The notes: generated by a model not told the origin, from the letters alone. 64,000 nucleotides of DNA from Schauerella fraxinea (GCA_030849965.1 JAVDKL010000002.1:682001-746000); one strand, 5' to 3'. Positions 28,104 through 37,818 are shown, counted from the first letter of the stretch. Numbers and translations are program-made.

Positions 28104-28542
28104 ATCGCGAATTCCTGCAGTGCTCGATCACCGAGCAACTTCTACGGCGAAAACCACCACCATCTCGTTTCTCGGTCAAGTCCCATGGAATCTACACCGC
28201 CCATGACAGAATTTCGATGGTTCAGGTTGAGGTGGCAGGACAAGACCAGATTGCACTTGTGGATTGTCGTGGCGCGGTCAAGTTTCCTCCCGGGACCCTG
28301 AAGCGATAACATTCGAGCGTATCAACAGTCAAAAAAATCGAGAATAAGACTGCTCTACTTGCTGCAATCCATGTGACAAGAAAGCCGGCCAGCGCGAGCC
28401 GAGCTGACTATTACGCTTTCGATGCATACGATGTGGTGGATGTGATCACCGAGGGAGCTTGAGAGGAGACCGGATTACCCCTCGATGCCGCGCCGTCGCC
28501 TGTGCCTTAAAAGATTCGCTGACAGCGAGCGCGAAGATCGAT
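28104..28542 (+). repeat. Direct repeat copy B flanking the chemoreceptor gene
   Basis: Second copy of the ~435-bp unit at 25589-26023. In it the small-protein frame runs without a shift (SITEQLLRRK to DCRGAVKFPPGTLKR, stop at about 28311), but an in-frame TGA lies just upstream and there is no start, so this copy is also non-functional. The two copies bracket about 2.1 kb containing only the chemoreceptor gene. Confidence 0.8.
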
Positions 28543-28818
28543 CCTGGGCCCGGCTGCTAGATATCGAAGATCATTGGGCACTGCGATGCTCGGCCCAAGA
28601 GGCCGGATCCAAGTCACCAATTTTTGGATTGGGCATAGGAATCACTGCTGCATGCATGATTTCTAAGGAGCGTCGTGCTCGGGCGCGACCAAGATCGCAC
28701 TATTTAGCGCTCACGGACCATACAGCTCATCCCAGTCACCTCATCGTGTCGATGAATTGGGGAACAGGATCAATTGCACTAGTGGTATCGACCCTTATCA
28801 ACTAGTTCGAAATGCCCT

Positions 28819-29163
28819 ATGCCAGACTTGACGATTTCGCTAGAATTTCGCCGGCTCCAGCTGCCCACCATTTCGGAATGCAGAATCGGGCGTGCCGGAG
28901 AATTAGGTGTGCAGGAAGACTTTGAGTATCGAGGTTACCCGGTTCAGATTCACATACGCAGGATCTTAAAAGCTGGCTATTCCGGCCTTTTTACCGCCGA
29001 TATCTGGTACGCAATTCCATGCCTAACCGCCTCAGCCTTTAGATGGACGATGTTATTGCAAGCCAAGACTTTAGTCGGTCTGCAGGCAGAAGACGTGCGA
29101 TTCGCTGCCGAGAGAAAAATACGAGAACACATTGATAATCTGCTCGACACGCCCTCGAATTAA
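28819..29163 (+). CDS. Hypothetical protein
   Basis: A 114-residue protein with an alternating beta-strand pattern in the first half (VQIHIRRILKAGYSGLFTAD) and a charged C-terminal helix. No ribosome site is obvious before the ATG. No family recognised. Lies in the decayed accessory region with no cotranscribed partner. Confidence 0.5.
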   Translation: MPDLTISLEFRRLQLPTISECRIGRAGELGVQEDFEYRGYPVQIHIRRILKAGYSGLFTADIWYAIPCLTASAFRWTMLLQAKTLVGLQAEDVRFAAERKIREHIDNLLDTPSN

Positions 29164-29508
29164 TATGCTGGACAGTCCGCGCTCAATCCCTCAGCCTTCT
29201 ACAGGTGAAATGAGGGATTCGACATCCAAGAGGGTAGTGACTCCAGAATGCCGTCAGCTATGCGTCCGTTTCATGTCAATACGTAAATAGTCTCTTGCCG
29301 AATCGCTATTGCTGCGAAGCTGCATCGCACCCCATGACCCCACGGTTGATGCGGACGTGATAGATGCACGCAGGACGCTAGGACTGAATGCATTACAACC
29401 CGGCTGAGACGACGCCAGTCAACTGCGCTATGGGCGTCTACAAGCACGATCGTCAGTGTCAGCACTTACGAATCTGAGACTGAGGGATCGGTTTCCGGAA
29501 AACCAATT
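29164..29508. other. Intergenic stretch, no gene recognised
   Basis: About 345 nt without a supportable gene on either strand and without a clear terminator. Confidence 0.35.
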
Positions 29509-29796
29509 ATGGAACTTGCGTTTGCTTACGCACATGTAGCGGATGCTCAACTACGGTTAGAGCGCTACCAAAAATTTTCGAGCTACCCGAGAACGTCGCG
29601 GGAGTACGCGGCTTATGCACGTGCACATTTCGACCTCCAGCATTCGCGGCTCGCGCTCGACCGGGCCTTGGATCTGTCAAGAATGAAGTCTGAAGACACG
29701 ACGGTGGCGCTAACGCCGCGATCCCCTTTTTCGGCTCTGCCGTATCAAAATGCGACATCGCGCGCGCTGACGAAACGAAAACATTCCAAGCCGTGA
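29509..29796 (+). CDS. Small helical protein, paralogue of the prophage-borne 56271 and 59376 genes
   Basis: A 95-residue protein predicted to be all helical. Its central part (SREYAAYARAHFDLQHSRLA then LDRAL) matches the two ~85-residue proteins at 56271 and 59376 (SRSYAKYVQAAFELRRSK, LLERAL). As with those, the next signalling gene on the opposite strand encodes a GAF-domain protein (30589-31098), here with an alpha/beta hydrolase remnant in between. Function unknown. Confidence 0.6.
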   Translation: MELAFAYAHVADAQLRLERYQKFSSYPRTSREYAAYARAHFDLQHSRLALDRALDLSRMKSEDTTVALTPRSPFSALPYQNATSRALTKRKHSKP

Positions 29797-30287
29797 TGCG
29801 CGGTCATTGATAGCGTCACTGCAAGAGACAGGTAGTAGAAAACTGCTTGGCGATTAAGACAAATCGCCCAATTGGTGACGGTCTTGCCTTCCGTCAGAAC
29901 GCAGCCACTCAGCCGCTTCGGCCGCCATCGGGTGATGCCGCTTGGCGTTACAAGCAGCGGCGCCAGTCACGATCATCATTTGCTCTTCAAGCGGCCGTAC
30001 GACCAAGGTATCGGGTGCAAACCTGCGCATCGATGTGGGGATGAGCGCCACGCTTTGATCGCAACTCGCGTAAGAAATCTGGGAACCGACATCCACCCGA
30101 GGAGTGTTTCCTGAGTCGGCAGATCACCGAGCATCCACACGATGATCCCGAGGTATTCTTCGAACGATTCATTGAACGGGCCCGTCACGCGCCTGCGTTT
30201 GCTAGCACGTTATATGCGGCCAGCTTGCACCACAAGGTTTGCGCACATGCAGTGCCAAGAATATTCTGCTCAATGGTGTAGCTGTAA

Positions 30288-30509
30288 GATCACGGCGATC
30301 TGAAGGGTAAGTTTTTGGATTTGCCCTGTCGAAACATGTTCATTTATTGCGAGCAGAATGCCCATCTATTCTATCCGGCCTCTATCAAGCGCCTTGGTGC
30401 GCGCTTGGCCGAGATCGAACAGTGTGGACATTTTCCGATGTTTTCGAATTCGGTGCGAATGTGGTCCGTGATCTCACATTTCATCATTCAGTCCGAGGAT
30501 CGTAGATGA
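30288..30509 (+). pseudogene. C-terminal fragment of an alpha/beta hydrolase
   Basis: The frame reads LDLPCRNMFIYCEQNAHL and then EIEQCGHFPMFSNSVRMW. This is the last strand-helix and the catalytic-His loop (CGHFPM-SNP-type) of an alpha/beta hydrolase. Nothing of the nucleophile half is present upstream, and a stop precedes the fragment. Sequence from 29797 to 30287 holds nothing else I can name. Confidence 0.6.
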
Positions 30510-30588
30510 CCGGCAGCACTGTCAGACGCGATGTTCCAATTCACACACTCCATGCCATCGACAACAAACGAATGCTTTACAGTCTTAC

Positions 30589-31098
30589 CTAGGGCTGACG
30601 CCGTAGGTTGGCGCGGCGAAGTTCGAGCTGATCCTCCGCCAGCGCCCCAAGATCTCGGAGAACGCGTTGATCTTGCGCACTGAGCACAGGCCGAGGTACC
30701 GTATCAATCAAGCATAGTGTTCCTAACACAAAGCCACGCGGGTTGACGAGCGGACATCCTGCATAAAACCGAATGAAGGGCTCCCCCTTGACTAAGATGT
30801 TTTCGCTAAAGCGTGCGTCTACGTAGCTGTCAGGGACAATCAAAAGCGCGCGACTGGTCAGTGCATGAGCACAGAACGAGGACTCTCTGGACGTCCCGAT
30901 AATATCCAGCCCTTGTTTAGCGGCGAAATATTGCCTTTCTGAGTCGACAAGTGAAATGAGGGCAATTGGCACGTCAAATATCGTTTTAGCTATTGCCACG
31001 ATGCGGTCGAGCCCAGTATGGATGAACCCGTCGCTCATTTCATACTTTCGAAGTTCGTTTAAGCGATCGATTTCCACTAATTCTGCATGACGATTCAT
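30589..31098 (-). CDS. GAF domain protein
   Basis: A stand-alone GAF domain of 169 residues. Such domains bind small ligands or cyclic nucleotides and usually regulate an output domain, absent here. Motifs: GLDRIVAIAK, SLVDSERQYFAAKQG, SFCAHALTSRALLIVPDS, RFYAGCPL, GTLCLIDTVPR. ATG 31098 was chosen because the N-terminus (MNRHAELVEIDRLNELRKYE) then aligns with the close paralogue at 59720-60241. Faces the small helical gene at 29509 tail to tail. Confidence 0.85.
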   Translation of the reverse strand: MNRHAELVEIDRLNELRKYEMSDGFIHTGLDRIVAIAKTIFDVPIALISLVDSERQYFAAKQGLDIIGTSRESSFCAHALTSRALLIVPDSYVDARFSENILVKGEPFIRFYAGCPLVNPRGFVLGTLCLIDTVPRPVLSAQDQRVLRDLGALAEDQLELRRANLRRQP

Positions 31099-31419
31099 GG
31101 TTAGCAATACCGAATAAGGACCTAACAACATTAGGTTCGCAGTTGTCATGCCACGAGTGTCTCTGACAATAACGTATGCGACGATTTAAACTTCGCTGAG
31201 AGGCAGTAAGCATCCAGCTAAGTAGCTCACCCTTCGAGACTAAAAAATTAGTGCAAATTGACCTTTCGCGAGAGTTGGTCAATGCATACTATTAGAGCTG
31301 ACGTCAGTTTCACGCTAGGCATCGCCGTCATGGTGTCCTCTGCAATGCCTTTGCAAAGGTTGTACGTTTGCTCAGGTAGCAATTGCGGAGACGGCTCGCC
31401 TGCCGCATCGGGGAATAGC
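31099..31419. other. Intergenic stretch upstream of the GAF gene
   Basis: About 320 nt; presumably holds the leftward promoter of the GAF gene. An open frame enters from the right but its first part has no believable composition. No terminator or palindrome stood out. Confidence 0.3.
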
Positions 31420-31683
31420 ATGCCAGAACGTTTAATTAAGGGTAGCAATCCGATCCCTCGCATCTCAAAAGGCTTAAGTGGACTCTACCAAGCCTACGTC
31501 GAAGTGGGAAGCGAAGTGACGTTAGTTGATTACCCCGTCGAGTCGCGGGCAGGAGCGCTCAACATTGCGTACAAATACGCAAGTTCGTTAAGCCGTCAAG
31601 GTAGGTTTTCGTCGGATGAACGCTCGTCAGTTAACTCCCCGACGAGGGAAGGGGCCACAGCTTCAGGTCGCGAGCAACGCTGA
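31420..31683 (+). CDS. Hypothetical small protein
   Basis: An 87-residue frame (MPERLIKGSNPIPRISKG...) whose middle (SGLYQAYVEVGSEVTLVDYP, then ALNIAYKYASSLSRQGRF) looks like a folded small protein of the type common on phages and islands. The frame is open 54 codons further upstream; this ATG was chosen because composition becomes protein-like here. No partner, no recognised family. Confidence 0.35.
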   Translation: MPERLIKGSNPIPRISKGLSGLYQAYVEVGSEVTLVDYPVESRAGALNIAYKYASSLSRQGRFSSDERSSVNSPTREGATASGREQR

Positions 31684-31794
31684 GCTGCTTCAAATTATGC
31701 GTGTGGCATTTCTGAACGTGCTATCCGGTGACGGACGTCAGATCAATGGTAGTCCCGGAAAGTAACGTCAGAAGCGTCAAACACAACGGTCTTC

Positions 31795-32786
31795 ATGGGG
31801 ACAGGCGCGCAGCGCCCTGATGGCAGCACCTACGCAGCGCCATATCAACATCAGAGCACGGGCACCATCAATACGCTGGTGCTCGCGCTGCTGTCTATCA
31901 TCGCCGAGCTTAAGCAAAACGTTATCTTCGCAATGGAGGAACCAGAGACAGCGCTTCCTCCGCACACGCAAAAGCGCATCGTCAATAGCGTTCGTTAGAA
32001 GTCGGCACAGGCTCTCTTCACATCGCACTCCCCATATGTGCTCGAGGAGTTCGAGCCAGCGCAAATCAAGGTAATCAAGCGGGCGGGTGGCGTGCTGACC
32101 TCGGTTTCCGCCAGTCTACCTCCAACAATTAAGCCGAAGGCCTACAAGGCGGAGTTCCGTGCTCGGTTCTGCGAGCACTGCACGCTAAATACGTGCTCAT
32201 CGTCGAAGGACGCACAGAGTTCGACGCGCTACCAGTGGCCGCGCGTACTCTCAGTCGAACGAACCCCCAGTATTTTAAATCACTCGAGGCGCTTGGCGTG
32301 GCGATCATCGATGCCAGGACGGACTCCCAAGTCGCGCCGCTTGGAAATTTCTTCAGGACTCTTGGCAAGACTGTCTTCGCGGTATTTGACAAGCAGGATG
32401 AGGCACAGCTCGCACTCATCCGTGCCGCCGTCGACCACCCCTACGAATCGCAAACGAAAGGATTCGAGTCGTTGGTGTTGCAGGGCACCAACGAAAACGC
32501 GGTTAGGCGTTATGCGCTCGGCGTGGTCGCGGACGGCGACTGGCCACAACACCTGATTCACTTGAAGCCGAGTGCGGAGTCTGATCGAGCGACGCTGGCG
32601 AATGCGCTTTCAGAGTATTTCGCCTGGGGCAAAGGCAGCGGACAAGCGGCCGATCTGCTGGCGTCTTGTACGGATTGGCGAGAAATGCCTGAGTACATTG
32701 CCAATTGCCTTCATGGAATATTCCGGGTCGTCGAGCCTCCGTCTCCAGAGCCGCCTGCTGCGTTCGTCGAATCCACCACGGCCTGA
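31795..32786 (+). pseudogene. Degenerate OLD-family ATPase/TOPRIM nuclease (GajA-like)
   Basis: Readable parts: the ABC-type signature and Walker B region (QHQSTGTINTLVLALLS, NVIFAMEEPETALPPHTQKR), the switch motif (ALFTSHSPYVLEEF), then in another frame the TOPRIM domain (KYVLIVEGRTEFDALPV). Lesions: the N-terminal Walker A half is absent, there is an in-frame TAG at 31996, and a frameshift lies at about 32155-32165. The 594-nt TOPRIM frame itself is open to 32786. The UvrD-like gene starts 5 nt later. OLD nuclease followed by UvrD helicase is the Gabija gene order. Confidence 0.75.
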
Positions 32787-32791
32787 AGTTC

Positions 32792-34501
32792 ATGGCATTA
32801 AGTCCGCAGAAACTCGCGTTCTTGTCATGCTCCGGACATGCATTGGCCCTTGCTGGCCCGGGCGCTGGTAAGACTCATGCGGCACTCATGAAAGCCCAGC
32901 AAGAGATTGCGAGCAGAACGTTGAAACCGGGCCAGAAGGTACTGTTCCTTAGCTTTGCGAGGCCGACTGTCGCGCGTATTGTCGAGAAGGCGGCTGAGCT
33001 CATATCGCCGGACGAGCTTAAGCACCTCGAAATCAACACGTACCATGGATTCGCGTGGGGCATCCTGCGTAGCCATGGCTATCTGTTGAACACCTCGAGG
33101 GCCATCAGCCTCCTCCCGCCACCGGAGGCCGCGGCCCACTTTGCTGATATAGATGCCGGCACCCGCGAACGGGAGATGCTTCGCCTATTTGACGAGGAGG
33201 GGCGGCTACATTTCGACCTGTTTGCTCGCCTGGCCGCGCAACTGTTCCAGCGTGGAAACCGATTGGCAAGAATCTACTGCGACGCTTATCCCACCGTAAT
33301 CCTCGACGAATTCCAGGATACCAATGCCGATGAGTGGACACTAGTCCACAAGTTGGGTCAGCATAGTCGTCTAATCGCGCTCGGTGACCCAGACCAGCGT
33401 ATCTATGAGTTCCGGGGCGCCGATCCCCATCGCTTGGGGAATTTTGTTGAGGCGTTCCATCCATGTAGCTTCGATTTCTCCGGCGAGAACCATAGGAGCA
33501 GTGGGACAGACATCACAGCCTTTGGCAACGATTTGCTGACTGATCGAAACCGCGGTAAGGAGTACACGCACGTGAAGATCGTGCGATATGGCTTCCGTAA
33601 AAACCAGAGCCCGCACTTTCGAGCGAAGGCGGAGGTGTTGGCCGCACTTCGGCGCCTGCGCGACCAGCCAAACACAGCGGTAGCCATACTTGTGCCGTCA
33701 AAGGCATTCATGCTGCAGTTCTCGCACTACCTTTCTTCGGATCTGGATGGACTGCCAGCACTTCGGCACGATGTGGCGATGGACGCAGCGTCGCCGTCGT
33801 TAGCTGCGCATGTCATCGCCATACTGCTGGAAGGCGGCTCCACTGCGGCCCTCGCATCACGCCTCGTTGGCGCGCTACACACTCATATTCGCGGGCGCGG
33901 TGGCAACAAGGCCCCTGCACAGGCGGAGATGAGCCTCGCTGGCGCTATCAGCACTTATATTTCGACGGGAAAGATCCGCGGCAAGAACAGGGAGCTCATC
34001 GTCGAGGAATGCCTCAGAATCGCGGCCGTACGCACGGATCTCAGGCTTTCAGGAAATCCCGAGGAAGATTGGGCTGTAATGCGAGAGCTGATCGCGAAAT
34101 CCACAGCACCCCAAGTAGCCCGCGTGGCCGAGGACGCGCGTTTTCTTCGCCTGCTCCACAGGGGCTCCGCGCTGCGCACGGCGCTGAGTGAGACTTGGCG
34201 AACGCGAGGCGACTATATCAGTGCGGAGGCGGCACTTCGCGAGGCCTTGCTCCAAGAGCATTTCATCGCCGCGCAAAAGGATTGGCGCGGGCTGCACGTG
34301 ATGACGATTCACAAGGCCAAGGGGAAGGAGTTTGATGAGGTCGTTATCTACGAGGGCATGTTCTCCGGTCGCATCGTCGCTGCCAACGCTGACATTAGGC
34401 GTGTCGCACAATCGAGGTTGGCGCTGCGCGTCGCAGTTACGCGGGCAATCAGGCGCGCGACAATCGTAACCCCTCAACGCAACGGCTGCCCCTTTCTCTA
34501 G
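32792..34501 (+). CDS. UvrD/PcrA-like superfamily 1 helicase (GajB-like)
   Basis: A 569-residue SF1 helicase. Motif I (Walker A) AGPGAGKTHA is at about 21-30, motif Ia SFARPTVARI, motif II VILDEFQDTN, motif III LGDPDQRIYEFRG, motif V TIHKAKGKEFDEV and motif VI RVAVTRAIRR. The start was set at ATG 32792, just after the OLD pseudogene stop; the frame extends upstream only as a shadow. The reading frame is intact although its presumed partner nuclease is broken. Family certain; a Gabija-like defence role is inferred from gene order. Confidence 0.88.
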   Translation: MALSPQKLAFLSCSGHALALAGPGAGKTHAALMKAQQEIASRTLKPGQKVLFLSFARPTVARIVEKAAELISPDELKHLEINTYHGFAWGILRSHGYLLNTSRAISLLPPPEAAAHFADIDAGTREREMLRLFDEEGRLHFDLFARLAAQLFQRGNRLARIYCDAYPTVILDEFQDTNADEWTLVHKLGQHSRLIALGDPDQRIYEFRGADPHRLGNFVEAFHPCSFDFSGENHRSSGTDITAFGNDLLTDRNRGKEYTHVKIVRYGFRKNQSPHFRAKAEVLAALRRLRDQPNTAVAILVPSKAFMLQFSHYLSSDLDGLPALRHDVAMDAASPSLAAHVIAILLEGGSTAALASRLVGALHTHIRGRGGNKAPAQAEMSLAGAISTYISTGKIRGKNRELIVEECLRIAAVRTDLRLSGNPEEDWAVMRELIAKSTAPQVARVAEDARFLRLLHRGSALRTALSETWRTRGDYISAEAALREALLQEHFIAAQKDWRGLHVMTIHKAKGKEFDEVVIYEGMFSGRIVAANADIRRVAQSRLALRVAVTRAIRRATIVTPQRNGCPFL

Positions 34502-34678
34502 TCGCGGACACATTAAGAAGGCAGTCCCAGGTGGGGTAGCCCGGACATACTCTCAGCAGGTGCGATCGCTGACGAAGTTGTTGCAGCTCAGTTGGTTGCC
34601 ACTTCTTTACATAGTCCTCACATTTCTTGTCGTGTACCCTGGGTGCAGACCTTTTCGCCGTAGTCGAAAGCCCTCTGT

Positions 34679-35057
34679 TTGCGTCCTCGGCCCGGAGCTA
34701 CCGTACTCGTCGTTGATGACGAGCCGACTGTCCGCGTTCTCATCACAGAACTTCTGGGAGACCTTGGCTACGCTGCGATCGAAGCAAACGATCGTTTGTC
34801 CGGCCTAGAGATTCTTCAATCCGATGTCAGGATTGACCTGTTAATTACGGACGTCGGCCTGCCAGGTGGTATGGATGGACGGAAGATAGCCGACGCCGCG
34901 CGAGTCACTCGCCGCGATCTCAAAGTCCTCTTCATCACTTGATTTGCGGAAACTGATGTTTTCGCGAACACGCCGCTCGTCTGACATGGCAGTCCTGACC
35001 AAGCCTTTCGCGATTGATGCAGTGGGAGTTGCAATCCAGTCGCTGCTGAAAGTCTGA
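34679..35057 (+). pseudogene. Response-regulator receiver domain, broken
   Basis: A receiver domain starts ATVLVVDDEPTVRVLITELL, with the phosphorylatable Asp in LLITDVGLPGGMDG. It stops at VLFIT (TGA at 34940), where a Gly codon is expected. The end of the domain (MAVLTKPFAIDAV) continues in another frame to 35057 after a further stop. It resembles the C-terminal receiver of a hybrid histidine kinase; no kinase sequence remains upstream. Confidence 0.65.
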
Positions 35058-35198
35058 GGGCGGCCTTAGCGCGCTTAGGAACGCTAGGCGAGAGGCCACC
35101 GCTCAAAACCAGCCTCCACCACGCGATCCTGACTGAACGCAGGAACTCAAGAGCGCAAGTGACTTGCTTCAATACGTTTTAGAAAAGCTGAAGGCCCA

Positions 35199-35825
35199 TC
35201 ATTGAGGCTCACGAGCCCGCATCAGCGCAGCAGCGGCGCGGTCGCTTAATACATTTGACGCTTCAAGTGCCTCGATCACACCAATGCGATCAGCAGCAGA
35301 TTTATCCTGATTGAACTTGAATTTGCCTTCTAGCGAGTCAATGGGAATTTCGACGGCTACGATCGCTCTGAGCCTTGGCAACACCAGATCTTCACTCATG
35401 GCGTCAAAGCGCCAACTTCCGCCGAGAGGCTCGTCATATATCTGAACGGTTCGTTCGAGCACATTGCGTATTTCAAGCGCATCCTCGATGCAGCGGGGTA
35501 CACCACGCACGTGGATCGCGGCATAGTTCCATGTTGGAAAGGTGCGTTGATTCTCGTACCAGCTGGGCGACACATAGGCGTGCGGGCCCGTAAAAATAAC
35601 CAGCGCCGGCGCATTGCTCTGCAAGTCAGCCAACTGTGGATTAGCGCGTGCGAGATGCGTTGTAAGCGTGCCGTGGGTACCTCGTTCCGTGTCGAGAAGA
35701 AAGGGTAGGTGCGTGGCCTGACTACCTGTTGGACCGTGCGTGATGAGCGTAGCGAAACTCCAGGCACGCATGCTTGCGTGCAGTTCGTTTTCGATTTTGT
35801 TTTCGTACGGTTTTGGTGTGTACAT
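35199..35825 (-). CDS. PaiB-like FMN-binding negative transcriptional regulator
   Basis: A 208-residue PaiB/split-barrel flavin-binding family protein. Characteristic stretches are MYTPKPYE at the start, ATHLPFLLD, GPHAYVSPSWYE and TWNYAAIHVRG. The ATG at 35825 gives the family N-terminus; the frame is open 12 codons further. Members are annotated as transcriptional regulators of sporulation or protease genes but their biochemistry is poorly known. Not obviously tied to its neighbours. Confidence 0.88.
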   Translation of the reverse strand: MYTPKPYENKIENELHASMRAWSFATLITHGPTGSQATHLPFLLDTERGTHGTLTTHLARANPQLADLQSNAPALVIFTGPHAYVSPSWYENQRTFPTWNYAAIHVRGVPRCIEDALEIRNVLERTVQIYDEPLGGSWRFDAMSEDLVLPRLRAIVAVEIPIDSLEGKFKFNQDKSAADRIGVIEALEASNVLSDRAAAALMRAREPQ

Positions 35826-35877
35826 GACGTTGAACGAAAGTTGTGCAGAGAGCTTAGGCACGCTGCAATTTAAAGTT

Positions 35878-36810
35878 TCAGCAATTAATACCGCGGCTTG
35901 CGTCTACCACATTGATCAATGGTTCCCCTAGTTCCATGCGGCGAATGTTTTCGGACACTTGATGCACGATCGCCTGCGCTGACGCCATGGTCGCCATGTG
36001 GGGCGTAATGACGATTTCCGGAATCGTCCATAGCGGATCGTCTGGTGCAAGCGGCTCGTGCGGGAATACATCTAGGACGGCGCCTCGAAGATGCCCGCTG
36101 CGTAGCGACGCAACCAAGTCGTCAATGACCATGTGTTCACCTCGGCCGCATCCCACCAGTGCCGCACCGTTCGGCAAAGCCGCTAATAAGTCGCGATTCA
36201 GAACGCCTCGCGTCTCCTCAGTCAAGGGTAAGAGATTGACGAGCACCTCGGCGGAGGCCAGAAAGGTAGCGAGAGACTCCTTCCCGGCATAGGTTTGAAT
36301 ACCGTCCAGGACGTGCTCGCTCCGCGCCCAACCGCTCACCGAATAGTTCATATTGCGCAGCGCAATCGCGACACTCCGGCCGAGGTTGCCCAGACCCAAC
36401 ACGCCAACACGGCAATTTGCCGCCTGACGGCGCGGAGGGCGACTCCAAATCTGATTTCGCTGCTGACGCTGGACGACATCGAATGAGCGATGAAAATACA
36501 ACACCGCCCAAAGCACATACTCGACCATTCCTTGCGTCAAGCCGGGGTCGACCACCCGGCATACGGGCACTCCGGCCTCAGCAGTCCCCGGCAGGATATT
36601 ATCCACACCTGCAGCGATGCTGTGCACCAAACGCAATTGGGACATGCGCGCATAAAGCCCGGGCGGGGTATTCCAGCATACTGCGACGTTCGCATGAAGG
36701 CAGGCTGGGTCGGGCCACACCGAATAGCTCAGGTCAGGTATGGCCTGTTGGAGCATCGGTCCCAAATACTCAAGTTTGGAAGTTTGGCTCAGCAAGGCAA
36801 CATGCGTCAT
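35878..36810 (-). CDS. D-2-hydroxyacid dehydrogenase, GhrA-like
   Basis: A 310-residue NAD(P)-dependent dehydrogenase of the glyoxylate/hydroxypyruvate reductase A type. The Rossmann motif is GLGNLG, and the catalytic residues are present: Arg in GCGRGEHMV, Glu in FPHEPL and His in ITPHMAT. Starts 6 nt after the Bug receptor stop, so cotranscribed with it and with the amidase upstream. Unlike the gene at 2024, the catalytic Glu is intact. Confidence 0.9.
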   Translation of the reverse strand: MTHVALLSQTSKLEYLGPMLQQAIPDLSYSVWPDPACLHANVAVCWNTPPGLYARMSQLRLVHSIAAGVDNILPGTAEAGVPVCRVVDPGLTQGMVEYVLWAVLYFHRSFDVVQRQQRNQIWSRPPRRQAANCRVGVLGLGNLGRSVAIALRNMNYSVSGWARSEHVLDGIQTYAGKESLATFLASAEVLVNLLPLTEETRGVLNRDLLAALPNGAALVGCGRGEHMVIDDLVASLRSGHLRGAVLDVFPHEPLAPDDPLWTIPEIVITPHMATMASAQAIVHQVSENIRRMELGEPLINVVDASRGINC

Positions 36811-36816
36811 GGTGCG

Positions 36817-37779
36817 TCAGTCCATCCGAATCTGTGCCGCGGCGATTACCGCCATGTTGCGCTGAAGTTCACGCTCTACCTGATCACGGAATGCTATCGG
36901 ACTTAAATAACGCGCGTCGAAGCCAGCGGAATCGAGCGCCATGCGCGTCGCTGGGTCAGCCATCATGTCGCGAATCGCCTCCGACAGACGTGCAGTCACA
37001 TCTTGCGGCGTCCCCTTTGGAGCCACGAAGCCGAACCACGTTTCGAAATCGAAGCCTGCGACACCGCTCTCCTGAACGGTGGGAATATTTGGTAGTTTGT
37101 CCGATCGCTTTGCGCCCAGAACCGCAACGGGTTTAACTTTGCCGCCTTGAATTTGGGGCATGGCGGCCACCAACGTTTCGATGGACAGCGGGATGCGATT
37201 GCCGATCAGGTCCATCAAGGCTGGCGCACTTCCTTTATAGGGCACATGCATCAAATTTGCGCCCGTTTTTTGCGCCAACGATTCACCTGCAATATGAGGC
37301 AGAGAACCTGATCCGAAGGAACCGTAGCTTAGCGACTCGGTTTTGGACTGCGAAACGATATCCGCCACACTGCCAATTCGAGTGCCCGGATTGGTCAAGA
37401 TCACCAATTGTGTACCACCCGCAACGCCCAGATACTCAAAGCTGTTGAGGGGGTCATAATTGATCGTTTTATAAAGAAGAGGGTTGATCGTAAATGAAGA
37501 CGCGCCCATCACAAGGATTGTGTAGCCGTCAGGTGCGGCCCGAGTGACCGCAGCAGCACCGATGGCACCGTTGGCACCAGGTTTATTGTCGATGACAACT
37601 GTTTGCCCCAATCGAGCTTCCAGGCGAGATGCTAGTAAACGAGCAAGTACATCGGTCGAACCGCCGGGGGGGAATGGAGCCACCAACGTAATGGGCCGTG
37701 TGGGGAAGGTTTGAGCGACAGCAGATACGCTGGCAAGAACGGCCAGTGCGGCAATGGCAACACGAATCATGCGTTTCAT
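36817..37779 (-). CDS. Bug-family tripartite tricarboxylate transporter receptor (TctC-like)
   Basis: A 320-residue periplasmic receptor with a signal peptide (MKRMIRVAIAALAVLASVSA) and the motifs FPTRPITLVAPFPPGG, GANGAIGAA and PYKGSAP. The start was chosen at the Met that begins the signal peptide. It sits between an amidase and a hydroxyacid dehydrogenase on one strand; together they suggest uptake and hydrolysis of an amide or amino-acid derivative, then reduction or oxidation of the acid. Ligand unknown. Confidence 0.92.
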   Translation of the reverse strand: MKRMIRVAIAALAVLASVSAVAQTFPTRPITLVAPFPPGGSTDVLARLLASRLEARLGQTVVIDNKPGANGAIGAAAVTRAAPDGYTILVMGASSFTINPLLYKTINYDPLNSFEYLGVAGGTQLVILTNPGTRIGSVADIVSQSKTESLSYGSFGSGSLPHIAGESLAQKTGANLMHVPYKGSAPALMDLIGNRIPLSIETLVAAMPQIQGGKVKPVAVLGAKRSDKLPNIPTVQESGVAGFDFETWFGFVAPKGTPQDVTARLSEAIRDMMADPATRMALDSAGFDARYLSPIAFRDQVERELQRNMAVIAAAQIRMD

Positions 37780-37818
37780 ACATAGCTCCAAATGGTCATG
37801 AGGCAAAAGTGGATGGAC

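Noticed and set aside
28485-28805. 106-codon frame after direct repeat B
   Set aside because: Begins inside the repeat, no ribosome site, composition not protein-like, no recognisable domain.
29976-30188. 70-codon leftward frame containing GIIVWMLGDLPTQETLLGWM
   Set aside because: The first half looks protein-like, but the rest is not and there is no ribosome site; could be a gene fragment, too weak to list.
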